NCBI GenBank assembly: GCA_036389315.1
Contig: DASVQF010000011.1
Coordinates: 186,001-250,000, forward strand
Direction: 5' to 3'
DNA length: 64,000 nucleotides
Source of the DNA: DASQYE01 sp036389315
GTDB taxonomy: Bacteria; Acidobacteriota; Blastocatellia; Pyrinomonadales; Pyrinomonadaceae
Shown: positions 27,005-35,511 of the stretch, one piece after another
Layout of the letters: each line of letters begins with the position of its first letter
How positions within the stretch are numbered: the first letter of the stretch is position 1
Notes under the pieces: model-generated
Database searches by the model: none
The model's input: only the letters and a program-made list of their open reading frames with translations
Told to the model about the DNA's origin: nothing
Made by a program: the position numbers and the translations under genes

Positions 27005-28485
27005 GCACAGCACAAGTAGTCCCCGTCGTGAACGATCTTAACAGCGGCGTCCGCGAAATCTTCGCACAGGTGACGCGCTACCCTCTGGAAGTCTTAGACC
27101 CCGAGTCGGGCCTCGAAGAAGACCTCGGCATAGACTCCGTCAAGTTGGGCGAGGTGTTCGCCGTCTTGCGAGAAAAGTACGGGCTGCCCGAGAAGATGGA
27201 CATCCCGCGCGAGAAGTTGAAGACCATCGGCGGCATAGCCGAGGCGCTGGAAGAATACCTGCGCGGGACGGCCGTCAAGGCCAGCGAGCCCGACCCGCTC
27301 GACCGGGCACAGGAGCCCGCCGTGGCGCGACACGCTTCGGCGAACGGCTTTGGCGACGCTTCGGCCATACAAGCCGGTGTCCTGGAAATCTTCGCGCAGG
27401 TGACGCGCTACCCGCTTGAGGTTTTAGACCCGGCGGCCGGTCTTGAGGAAGACCTCGGCATTGATTCCGTCAAGCTGGGCGAAGTCTTTGCCGTCTTGCG
27501 CGAGAAGTACGGCTTGCCAGAGAAGATGGACATCCCGCGCGAGAAGCTCAAGACCATCGGCGGCATAGCGGAATCTCTCTACGACTACCTGTCGCAGCGC
27601 GAAGGTGTTCCGGCCGTCATCACGCGGCCGAGCGTGCCGCCTCCTGTGATTCCGGGCGGCAACGGGTCGGGCCAACCCATGTCCGACGTAGCCGCGCAGT
27701 CCTTCGCCATGTTGACCCCTGAGCGCAAGCCGTTCGCGGGGAAGATAGCCCTGGTCACGGGCTCCGGGCGCGGGCTCGGCAAGGATGTCGCCACTTATTT
27801 GTCCGAGCTGGGCGCGTCCGTCATCGTCAACTCTTTTCACTCGCGGCAGGAGGGCGAGGCGACCGTGGAGCAGATCAAGGCCAAAGGCGGCGAGGCCATA
27901 CACTGTTGGGGCTCGGTCGCCAACCCAGACCACGTCAACGCCATCTTCGAGCGCATAGAGTCCACCTACGGAGGACTCGACTTTTTTATCAGCAACGCTT
28001 CAAACGGCATGCTGGCCCGCCTCAAGGAGATCACGCCCGAGCACTGGGAGAAGGCTTTTCGCACTAACGTCGTCGGGCTGCACCAGACTTCGCTGCGCGC
28101 CGTCGAGCTGATGAAGAAGCGCGGCGGAGGAAAGATCATCACGCTCTCTTCTCCGGCCTCGCACGGCTACGTTGATTACTTCGGCTGCATGGGCGCGGTC
28201 AAGGCTGCCGTCGAGTCTCTGACCAAGAGCATGGCCATAGAGTTCAGCGTAGACAACATCCAGGTCAATTGCGTCTCGCCCGGGCCCATCTACGGCGACC
28301 TGCTCAACAAGTGGCCCGAGAGCGAGCGCCTGATTAAGAGATGGGAGGACGCCACCGTTTACGAAAGGCTCTGCGTGGACAGGGATGTCTCGCACTTCAT
28401 CGCCTACCTGCTGAGTGAGCCGGTCAAACTCTTCGCCGGCAGCGTGCTCGTGATGGACGGCGGAATCTCCGTGCGGTGGGGATGA
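27001..28485 (+). CDS. Tandem ACP fused to FabL-like short-chain reductase
   Basis: GTG 27001 overlaps the PPTase stop (GTGA) with GGAGTG upstream; a longer frame to 26914 is unlikely. Two near-identical acyl carrier domains carry GIDSV with phosphopantetheine serines S46 and S156, about 110 residues apart, and a linker of ~35 residues. From ~residue 247 there is an SDR domain: VTGSGRGLGKDV, SNASNGML, TLSSPASHG, C-terminal VMDGGISVRW. The overall order resembles FabL enoyl-ACP reductase rather than FabG. At the catalytic position Tyr is missing from both the FabG (YxxxK) and FabL (Yx6K) spacing: the sequence DYFGCMGAVK puts Phe there with Tyr one residue earlier. It may be an altered or inactive reductase, or use the neighbouring Tyr. 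Confidence 0.88.
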   Translation: MSTAQVVPVVNDLNSGVREIFAQVTRYPLEVLDPESGLEEDLGIDSVKLGEVFAVLREKYGLPEKMDIPREKLKTIGGIAEALEEYLRGTAVKASEPDPLDRAQEPAVARHASANGFGDASAIQAGVLEIFAQVTRYPLEVLDPAAGLEEDLGIDSVKLGEVFAVLREKYGLPEKMDIPREKLKTIGGIAESLYDYLSQREGVPAVITRPSVPPPVIPGGNGSGQPMSDVAAQSFAMLTPERKPFAGKIALVTGSGRGLGKDVATYLSELGASVIVNSFHSRQEGEATVEQIKAKGGEAIHCWGSVANPDHVNAIFERIESTYGGLDFFISNASNGMLARLKEITPEHWEKAFRTNVVGLHQTSLRAVELMKKRGGGKIITLSSPASHGYVDYFGCMGAVKAAVESLTKSMAIEFSVDNIQVNCVSPGPIYGDLLNKWPESERLIKRWEDATVYERLCVDRDVSHFIAYLLSEPVKLFAGSVLVMDGGISVRWG

Positions 28486-29492
28486 TGCTTGGTGCTTTGA
28501 AAAGAATGGTGTTCGGCCTGTCTCCGGCGGAAGCTTCTTTCGAGCGGCGGGGATTCGAGTGTGACGACGCGGGCGTCCGCTCTCATCTCGAAGAGATACT
28601 GCGCACCTTCATCGCCGGATACAACCTGACGTTGGAGACGCCCGGGTTTGAGCTTCTCGCAGAGAGGTTGGAGAGAGAGTTCGACCGTCATCACGTCGGC
28701 TTTGCTTTTGAAGGCGCGGGGATGTGCGCGGCGCTGCTCGATCTGCTCGCGCCGCGCAGGACGAGCCGTTTGCGAGAGCTGACGGACGGGGCCGGCCGCG
28801 AGCACGATTACATAGCGACCGTCGGCGCAGGCTTCGCCGTCGCCAGGCTTCCCTACGGCTTGCGAGTGTGGGATCGCTACGCCGAAAAGCTAGACCCGAT
28901 GGTCGCATGGTGCGTGCTCGACGGCTACGGCTTTCATCAGGGAATCTTTCACCGGCGGCCGTTCGTCGAGGAGCGTAGGGAGCCCCCGGCGCGGCTGCCC
29001 CGCTACGGTAAGCAACTCTTTGATGCCGGACTCGGACGAAGTCTCTGGTGGAGCAAGGGGGCTTCGCCCGTGCTCATCAGAAAGAGCATCGAGCGTTTTC
29101 CGGAGCCGAGGCGCGGCGAGATGTGGCACGGCGTAGGCGTCGCCTGTGCTTACGCGGGCGGAGTTAAAGAAGCCGCCCTGCTTGAGCTATTGGAGCTTGC
29201 GGGCCCATACCGCGCGGACTTTCTTTCGGGTCTTCCCTTCGCGGCGCGCATGCGGCAGAAGGGCGGAAACGCTTCGCCCGTCACAGACCTGGCTTGCCGC
29301 TTACTACTGAACAGGACGACCGACGGGGCGGCCGATCTGGTCGCGCGTTCCCTTGAAGAGATCACGGCGACGTGGACGGGAACCGAGCGGGAACTGGGGA
29401 CAAAGGGGTACATGCTCGTGCGCGGGCGCGTCACCGAACTGTTTCAAACCGAGGCGAAAGAAACGGCTCTCGCCTTTCACCAAGCCTTTTAA
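28482..29492 (+). CDS. DUF1702 family protein
   Basis: ~336 residues. ATG 28482 overlaps the preceding stop (ATGATG context). Diagnostic features are VGFAFEGAGMCAALLDLL, HDYIATVGAGFAVARL and LDGYGFHQGIFH, which I recognise as DUF1702. The family is known mainly from enediyne PKS neighbourhoods and has no established biochemical activity. No signal peptide or membrane segment. It is coupled to the ACP/reductase gene, suggesting direct work with the nascent chain. Confidence 0.85.
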   Translation: MMLGALKRMVFGLSPAEASFERRGFECDDAGVRSHLEEILRTFIAGYNLTLETPGFELLAERLEREFDRHHVGFAFEGAGMCAALLDLLAPRRTSRLRELTDGAGREHDYIATVGAGFAVARLPYGLRVWDRYAEKLDPMVAWCVLDGYGFHQGIFHRRPFVEERREPPARLPRYGKQLFDAGLGRSLWWSKGASPVLIRKSIERFPEPRRGEMWHGVGVACAYAGGVKEAALLELLELAGPYRADFLSGLPFAARMRQKGGNASPVTDLACRLLLNRTTDGAADLVARSLEEITATWTGTERELGTKGYMLVRGRVTELFQTEAKETALAFHQAF

Positions 29493-29509
29493 TCAAGAGG
29501 TATATCATC

Positions 29510-31261
29510 ATGGAAAACAGAGACGAATACGACGTTATCATATTGGGCACGGGCATCGGCGGGACGATGCTGGGAGCGATCCTGGCGCGGCACAAGCTGA
29601 AAGTGCTGATGCTGGATTCCGAGACCCATCCCCGTTTCGCGATTGGCGAGGCGACGACGCCGGACACGAACTTCCGGCTCAAGCTGCTCTCGCTGAAATA
29701 CGACCTGCCGGAGATCTCTCATCTCAGCGCGTTTCATCCGACGCGCGACCGCGTGAGCCCCGCGTGCGGCGTCAAGCGGGCCTTCAGCTTCCTCTACCAG
29801 CGAGAGGGCGAAGACCAGGTTGCTACAGAGACGCACCAGTATCCGACGCTCGCGCCGCCGATGGGCCCGGACTGCCATTTCTTCCGCCAGGACACGGACG
29901 CCTACATGATGGTCGTCGCCCTCAACTACGGCGCGAAGGTTCGCCAGCAGACGCGCATCGCAGACATAGACATTCAGGAAGACCACGTGACCTTGATCAG
30001 CGAGAAGGGCGAGACCTTCAGAGGCAAGTACCTGGTTGACGGCACTGGGATGAAGTCCGTGCTCGCGCACCGCTTTCAGCTTCGCGACGACCCGGAAAAT
30101 TTCCGCACCAACACGCGGGCCATCTTCACGCACATGGTCGGCGTCAAGCTCTACGATCAGGTCGGCTCGGCGCACGACAAGCACGGCCTCAAGTACCCGC
30201 ACTCGCAGAGCACGCTGCACCACGTCTTCGAGGGCGGCTGGTTCTGGATCATTCCCTTCAACAATCACCGGGACAGCACCAACCCGCTCTGTAGCGTCGG
30301 ACTCGTCCTTAACCGCCGCCTTCATCCCGAAACGGGGATGGACGCCGAGGAGGAGTTCTGGTCTTACGTGCGAAAGTTCCCGGACATGGTCAGGCAGTTT
30401 GAAGGGGCGCAGGCTGTTCGCGGCTGGGTCAGCACAGGCCGTTTACAGTACGGGGCCAAGAACATCACGGGCCACCGCTACAGCTTGCTCTCGCACGCGG
30501 GCTTCTTCATAGACCCGCTCTATTCGACGGGCCTTGCGCTGACTACGGCCTGGGTCGATCTCCTGGGCGGCCAACTGCTCAAGGCTTTCGCGACGAACGA
30601 TTTCTCCGTCGAGAGCTTCGAGCATCTGAACACTTTCTTCAACAACAACATCAGCTATGCGGACGAGATAGTGAGCAGCTCCTTCGTCGCCTTCCGCGAC
30701 TTTGAGCTGTGGGACGCCTGGTTCCGCGTCTGGGTCGTGGCGCTCTTTATCGGCACGGCCCTGAACGCGAGCCTCTATCTGAAATACATCGAGACGAAGG
30801 ACAAGCGAGTGCTCGAACAATCCGGGAAAGAGCCTCATTCGGTGCTGCTCGGCGGGAAGTTCGAGGAGTTCCAGGTGCTCTACAAGCAGGCGCTCGCCGA
30901 AATGGACAGGGTGCGCGACGGCCTGGCCGACCCCAAAGAGGCGGCGCAGAAGATACGCGGCCTCTTCAAGGACATCAAGTACGTGCCGACCTACTGGCGC
31001 TGGCACGAAGCGGCCGTGCGCTCGACACCCGCCTTCACCATCTGGGGAATGACCAAGATGTATTTCTGGTTCGTCCTTTTCGCGCCGAAGCACCTGCGCC
31101 AACCCTTGTTCGACTGGAACCCGTTCACGGCTTATCGCTACATCTTCAACTCGATACTCGAAAACCGTCGCCTCTCGCAGAGAAGGAACAAGCTCTACGT
31201 GCGCGACGTGTTCAAGGCCTGGAACACTGATTGGTGGGAATCCAAGCCGAGCCAGACCTGA
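29510..31261 (+). CDS. Flavin-dependent halogenase/monooxygenase-like protein
   Basis: 583 residues, ATG 29510 with AAGAGG upstream. FAD-binding GTGIGGTM (G13-) and LDSETHPRFAIGE at the N-terminus, then GGWFWIIPF (W244), which fits the GWxWxIP motif of tryptophan-halogenase and CmlS/CndH-type enzymes. Late region PLYSTGLALTTAW also matches that family. The C-terminal ~200 residues contain hydrophobic helices (VWVVALFIGTAL), longer than typical. Halogenation is inferred from the motif; hydroxylation is the alternative. Needs a flavin reductase partner, not seen in the window. Confidence 0.8.
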   Translation: MENRDEYDVIILGTGIGGTMLGAILARHKLKVLMLDSETHPRFAIGEATTPDTNFRLKLLSLKYDLPEISHLSAFHPTRDRVSPACGVKRAFSFLYQREGEDQVATETHQYPTLAPPMGPDCHFFRQDTDAYMMVVALNYGAKVRQQTRIADIDIQEDHVTLISEKGETFRGKYLVDGTGMKSVLAHRFQLRDDPENFRTNTRAIFTHMVGVKLYDQVGSAHDKHGLKYPHSQSTLHHVFEGGWFWIIPFNNHRDSTNPLCSVGLVLNRRLHPETGMDAEEEFWSYVRKFPDMVRQFEGAQAVRGWVSTGRLQYGAKNITGHRYSLLSHAGFFIDPLYSTGLALTTAWVDLLGGQLLKAFATNDFSVESFEHLNTFFNNNISYADEIVSSSFVAFRDFELWDAWFRVWVVALFIGTALNASLYLKYIETKDKRVLEQSGKEPHSVLLGGKFEEFQVLYKQALAEMDRVRDGLADPKEAAQKIRGLFKDIKYVPTYWRWHEAAVRSTPAFTIWGMTKMYFWFVLFAPKHLRQPLFDWNPFTAYRYIFNSILENRRLSQRRNKLYVRDVFKAWNTDWWESKPSQT

Positions 31262-31307
31262 GCCGGTAAACAGAGAAACTCTGATGCCACCCGATAGGGC
31301 ATAGACT

Positions 31308-32345
31308 ATGAGCCAAGAGCTGAAACTCAACACCGAATATCCGAAACCGAACGAGCAGGAAGTGACGGAGAAGCTGATCGATCTCTTGAAGAGCGTCATC
31401 ATGCAGCGATACTTTACCGGCCTGACCTACAGGGATGTCCACGTCAAGGGGCATGCCGGCGTGAGGGCGGAGTTTACCGTCGAGCCCAACCTGCCCGAAG
31501 AGTTCCGCGTCGGCGTCTTCAAGGAGCCGCGAACCTATCCGGCCTGGATACGCTTCTCCAACGCCTTCCAAGACCCTCAGCCAGATATTAAAGGCGACAT
31601 CCGGGGCTTTGCGCTCAAGCTCATGGGAGTCGAAGGCGAGAAGCTGCTCGACGTTCATAAGGAAGCAACGACACACGATTTCATCTTCCTCAGCACGAAC
31701 GTCTTTCTGACGAAAGATGCCGAGGACTTTTATGAGTTCGTCCGTGTCGGCGCGCTCAACTACGACAAGTCCGTGGCCGATTACCTGCGCCTGCTCTGGT
31801 TCTTCATCACTCACTTCAAGGTCGCCACGGGGCTCTTGTCGGCTGCGCGCAGGTTTGCGAACCTGCTCGAAATCGAATGGTTCAGCGCGACTCCTTATCT
31901 CTTCGGAGAGAGGGCCGTCAAGTACGGGCTCAAGCCCTGGCGCAAGACCAAGTCGGCGTTGCCGCGAAATCCCGGCAATAACTTTCTGCGCGAAAGGCTG
32001 GCCGAAGACCTTGAGCGCGAAGGCGCTGGCTTCGATTTCATGGTGCAGTTTCAGCTAGACCCCTACCGGGAGCCCATCGAAGATGGACTCACAGCTTGGG
32101 AGGAAAAGAACAGTCCGTTTCACAAGGTCGCCAGCATCAACATTCCTCGTCAAACGATCAACACGCCGGAGCTAAGGGCGTTCGCCGAGAACCTGTCCTT
32201 CAATCCGTGGCACTGCCTGCCGGAGCACAGACCGCTGGGCAGCGCCAACCGCGTGCGCAAGGCCGTGTACCTGGCAATTTCGGATTTCAGGCGCGCGAGA
32301 AATGGTGTCCCGACTACGGAGCCCACCGCCGAGGCGGGTTCCTGA
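31308..32345 (+). CDS. Catalase-like haem protein, copy 1
   Basis: 345 residues of the catalase superfamily (SrpA/allene-oxide-synthase-like group). Distal haem histidine in YRDVHVKGH (H45), then WIRFSNAFQDPQPDIKGDIR and GFALKLMGV equivalent to the catalase RFS...DPRGFA segment, and HDFIFLSTNVFL with the expected distal Asn. No obvious R-x-F-x-Y proximal tyrosine motif was found. May act as a peroxidase, or as a fatty-acid or polyene hydroperoxide-transforming enzyme rather than a true catalase. Tandem paralogue of the next gene. Confidence 0.78.
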   Translation: MSQELKLNTEYPKPNEQEVTEKLIDLLKSVIMQRYFTGLTYRDVHVKGHAGVRAEFTVEPNLPEEFRVGVFKEPRTYPAWIRFSNAFQDPQPDIKGDIRGFALKLMGVEGEKLLDVHKEATTHDFIFLSTNVFLTKDAEDFYEFVRVGALNYDKSVADYLRLLWFFITHFKVATGLLSAARRFANLLEIEWFSATPYLFGERAVKYGLKPWRKTKSALPRNPGNNFLRERLAEDLEREGAGFDFMVQFQLDPYREPIEDGLTAWEEKNSPFHKVASINIPRQTINTPELRAFAENLSFNPWHCLPEHRPLGSANRVRKAVYLAISDFRRARNGVPTTEPTAEAGS

Positions 32346-32367
32346 ACGCACCCCGATCAGGAAAAGC

Positions 32368-33477
32368 ATGAACGATACACAGAGCCTTCAAAAGAAGGAT
32401 TGCTTGAATCTGCGAATCGACGGCGATTCGCTGAAAGGATCGTTTGTAAACACGATGAAGAACAACTCCCACTTAGAGCTCAATAAAGAGTACGTCGTGC
32501 CTGGCGAGGAGGAATTAATAAAGAAGGTGGCCGAGCTTTTGAGGTCACGATTGGAGAAGACCTACCTGACGGGGACGATGTATCGTGACACGCACGCGAA
32601 GGGGCACACTCTCGTGAGGGGCGAATTCACGATTGAGCCGGCGCTACCCGAAGAGCTGCGCGTCGGGCTCTTCAAAGAGGCGCGCAGCTACCCTTGCTGG
32701 ATTCGCTTCGCCAACACCAGTCCGACTCCGAGCCCGGACATCAAACCTGACATCCGCTCGATGTCGCTCAAGCTCATGGGGGTCGAGGGCCGGATGCTGT
32801 GGCAGAGCGAGGAAGATGCCAAGACCCTCGACATCATCATGATGGGCTCGGAGATATTTTTAGCGCCCGACCTACAGCAGTTCTACGACATGGAGGTGGC
32901 TTTCGATAAGGGCCGCATCAGCACTGCCAAGTTCTTCCTGACTCATCCTCGAATAGCCTTGACGATAGCGACCAGGTTCCAGAAGTGCGCGAACGTTTTG
33001 GAGGTTCCATACGGCAGTGAGACGGCTTACCTGTTTGGGGACAGAGCCGTGCAGTATCGCATCCGGCCGCATCAGGCCGCCGTCAGCACAGTGCCGCGTC
33101 ATCCGACCACAAATTACCTGCGCGAGCGCTTGATCGAGCACCTGGCCCACGCCGACGCGTCCTTCGATTTCATGGTGCAGTTCCAGACTGACCCCTACAA
33201 GATGCCGATTGAAAATCCGATGGTCGCGTGGCCGGAGGCGCTCTCTCCTTTCAGGAAGGTTGCGACCATCCGGCTTCCGAGCCAGAACTGCGACACACCG
33301 GAGCGCGCGGAATTCTGCGAACACATCTCGTTCAATCCGTGGCGCACCTTACCGGAACACAGACCTATCGGCGGCATCAACCGCGCGCGCAAAGAGGTCT
33401 ATCCGGTGATCTCTGAGTTTCGCCACAGGAGGAACAATGTGCCGCAGAGGGAACCCAGGGCCGAGGATAATTTCTAG
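32368..33477 (+). CDS. Catalase-like haem protein, copy 2
   Basis: 369 residues from ATG 32368; the frame is open upstream and overlaps copy 1, which is unlikely to be coding. Alignable along its length with copy 1: YRDTHAKGH (H76), CWIRFANTSPTPSPDIK, SLKLMGVEG, and a shared C-terminal FNPWRTLPEHRPIGG. The N-terminus is longer by ~30 residues. It probably arose by tandem duplication and both copies have diverged, so the two may have different substrates. Confidence 0.75.
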   Translation: MNDTQSLQKKDCLNLRIDGDSLKGSFVNTMKNNSHLELNKEYVVPGEEELIKKVAELLRSRLEKTYLTGTMYRDTHAKGHTLVRGEFTIEPALPEELRVGLFKEARSYPCWIRFANTSPTPSPDIKPDIRSMSLKLMGVEGRMLWQSEEDAKTLDIIMMGSEIFLAPDLQQFYDMEVAFDKGRISTAKFFLTHPRIALTIATRFQKCANVLEVPYGSETAYLFGDRAVQYRIRPHQAAVSTVPRHPTTNYLRERLIEHLAHADASFDFMVQFQTDPYKMPIENPMVAWPEALSPFRKVATIRLPSQNCDTPERAEFCEHISFNPWRTLPEHRPIGGINRARKEVYPVISEFRHRRNNVPQREPRAEDNF

Positions 33478-33615
33478 CGGCGGGAGGGACGCGCGCGCGT
33501 CCCTGAAGCTTTTGAGAGCAGAGCGGCGCGGGCTAAGGACAGAACAGAAGGGCCAACAACACCATAACGTCCTTGCTCTTCAGGCGAGGATCAGTAAGTT
33601 GGAGGCGATAGCATC

Positions 33616-35463
33616 ATGTTTCAGAAAATCATGGATTTCTTTAGAAACCTTATAAGGTCGTTGCAATCACTGCAACGCAAAACCGTTCAGGCTTTGGTCA
33701 GTGTCGTCTTAGCCATCGCGGCCGCAGCGTTGACGCTCAGCTATCAATTTTGCACGACGCCTCTTCCGCCCCCGATCGGGCCCTCTAAGAACTTCGTGCA
33801 TCTGGACAACTCCGGGTGGAGCGTGGCCGAGCGCCAGCGCTATTACCATCTGTCGCAGGGCTCGCAGGTCATGCCTTACGACTGGTTCATAGCCCTTGAG
33901 CACGATATTAGCCAGGAGCCTTTCATCGACCCCAACTACATGACCAGGTTCCGTTTCATTCCCGACGAGAAGAGCGACAGCAATCCGGATGGCTTGCCCG
34001 TCGGCTTCGCTAAAGATGACCCTGACCCTGTGACCGGAGTAGTCAATGTCGGCCTGACCTGTGCCACCTGCCACACGGCGCAGATAACTTACAAGGACAC
34101 GGCCATCCGCATAGACGGCGGGTCAGGGATGGTGCATTTCGACAACTTTCTGACGGAGCTGCTCAAAAGCCTGACGATCACGGTCGGCGACGGCTCCAAG
34201 TTTGATCGCTTCGCGCGGAAGGTACTGAAGGGCGGCTTCAACCAGCAGAGCGCCCAAAAGCTCAAAGATGATATCCAGCGATACCTGTTTGAAAAGGGCG
34301 AGGAGAAAGTGGAGGAGGTAGGCAGCGACGTTATGAGTGGCCTGAAGCCCACGAAGGGCGGTTATGGCCGCATTGATGCGCTCGGCGCTGGCGGCAATCG
34401 TCTCTACCGCCGCCTGGGCGATAAGAATCTGCGGTCGCTGAACTCTCCCGTCAAGATACTGCCGGTCTGGTACACGCACCAGTACAACTGGGTGCAGACC
34501 AACGGGTCTATCCGCCAGCCGATGGCCCGCAACATCATCGAAGCCCTGGCCGTCAACGCGAGCCTGGTTTTCCCCGGCGACAAGAGCAAGAATTACGAAG
34601 ATCGTTACATCTCCAGCGTGCGGCTCAATAACATGTACGAGATGGAGACGATGATCTCGCGGCTCAGAGCGCCGGACTGGCCCGCAGAAGTTTTGGGCCC
34701 GATAGACCAGGAAAAGGCCAAACGGGGCGAAGCTCTTTTCCAGAGAGACTGCGCCTCCTGCCACGCTCCAAAGAAAGAGAACAAGCCCGAACCGGGCGAC
34801 CAGGTTTCTGTCCGAAACAACAAGACCTTCTTCGTGGCGAGGCTCTTTCCAATGAGCGCCCTCAAGACAGACCCGATGGACGCCGGGAATTTCGCCGAAC
34901 GCACGCTGGACGCTTCGAGCCTGGAACCTTCGAGCTGGGACGCGAGGAAGATCAAAGGGCCAAAGAATAATCTGCCGGGTGCGCAGATCATCGACCTGGT
35001 GCTACAGAGCATTATCGCGCGCCGCTACAAGGAGCTTAATCTTCCGCTTGAGCAGCAGGACATCTGGAACGGCTACCGCGACAACCTGCTGCGGGCCTGT
35101 AAGGCATACCCGGCGCGCCCGCTCTACGGCATCTGGGCCGCCGCACCCTATCTGCATAACGGCTCTGTGCCCAATTTGTACCAACTCCTGCTTCCGCCCG
35201 AGAAGCGGGTCAACCGCTTCTACACGGGCAACACCGAGTTTGATCCGGTCAACGTCGGCTATGTTCTGATAACCCAGAAGTCCGACGACATATTATTTGA
35301 GTTCGATACGAGCATCACGGGCAACTCGAACAGCGGCCATCCATACGGCACTTCGCTGAGCGACCCGGAGCGTTACGACCTGATCGAGTTTCTCAAATCC
35401 ATGAAGTGGGTTGACCCGGATAAGGACTACGAGCTTGTCCCGCCGCAGCCCGACTGCCCGTAA
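33616..35463 (+). CDS. Dihaem cytochrome c, RoxA/MauG-like oxygenase or peroxidase
   Basis: 615 residues, GGAGG 10 nt before ATG. N-terminal hydrophobic segment (VSVVLAIAAAALTLSYQF) for export or membrane anchoring. Two haem c sites: CATCH (149-153) and CASCH (379-383), 230 residues apart. The segment SQGSQVMPYDWFIALE resembles proteins of the RoxA rubber-oxygenase-type dihaem family; cytochrome c peroxidase/MauG relatives are the alternative. RoxA-type enzymes cleave olefinic C=C bonds with O2, so action on a polyene is conceivable. It must be periplasmic, unlike the cytosolic PKS. Confidence 0.8.
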   Translation: MFQKIMDFFRNLIRSLQSLQRKTVQALVSVVLAIAAAALTLSYQFCTTPLPPPIGPSKNFVHLDNSGWSVAERQRYYHLSQGSQVMPYDWFIALEHDISQEPFIDPNYMTRFRFIPDEKSDSNPDGLPVGFAKDDPDPVTGVVNVGLTCATCHTAQITYKDTAIRIDGGSGMVHFDNFLTELLKSLTITVGDGSKFDRFARKVLKGGFNQQSAQKLKDDIQRYLFEKGEEKVEEVGSDVMSGLKPTKGGYGRIDALGAGGNRLYRRLGDKNLRSLNSPVKILPVWYTHQYNWVQTNGSIRQPMARNIIEALAVNASLVFPGDKSKNYEDRYISSVRLNNMYEMETMISRLRAPDWPAEVLGPIDQEKAKRGEALFQRDCASCHAPKKENKPEPGDQVSVRNNKTFFVARLFPMSALKTDPMDAGNFAERTLDASSLEPSSWDARKIKGPKNNLPGAQIIDLVLQSIIARRYKELNLPLEQQDIWNGYRDNLLRACKAYPARPLYGIWAAAPYLHNGSVPNLYQLLLPPEKRVNRFYTGNTEFDPVNVGYVLITQKSDDILFEFDTSITGNSNSGHPYGTSLSDPERYDLIEFLKSMKWVDPDKDYELVPPQPDCP

Positions 35464-35511
35464 GCGCGGGCGAGATCAAGGAGCGAACTGTACGAAACAG
35501 GAAACGCAATC

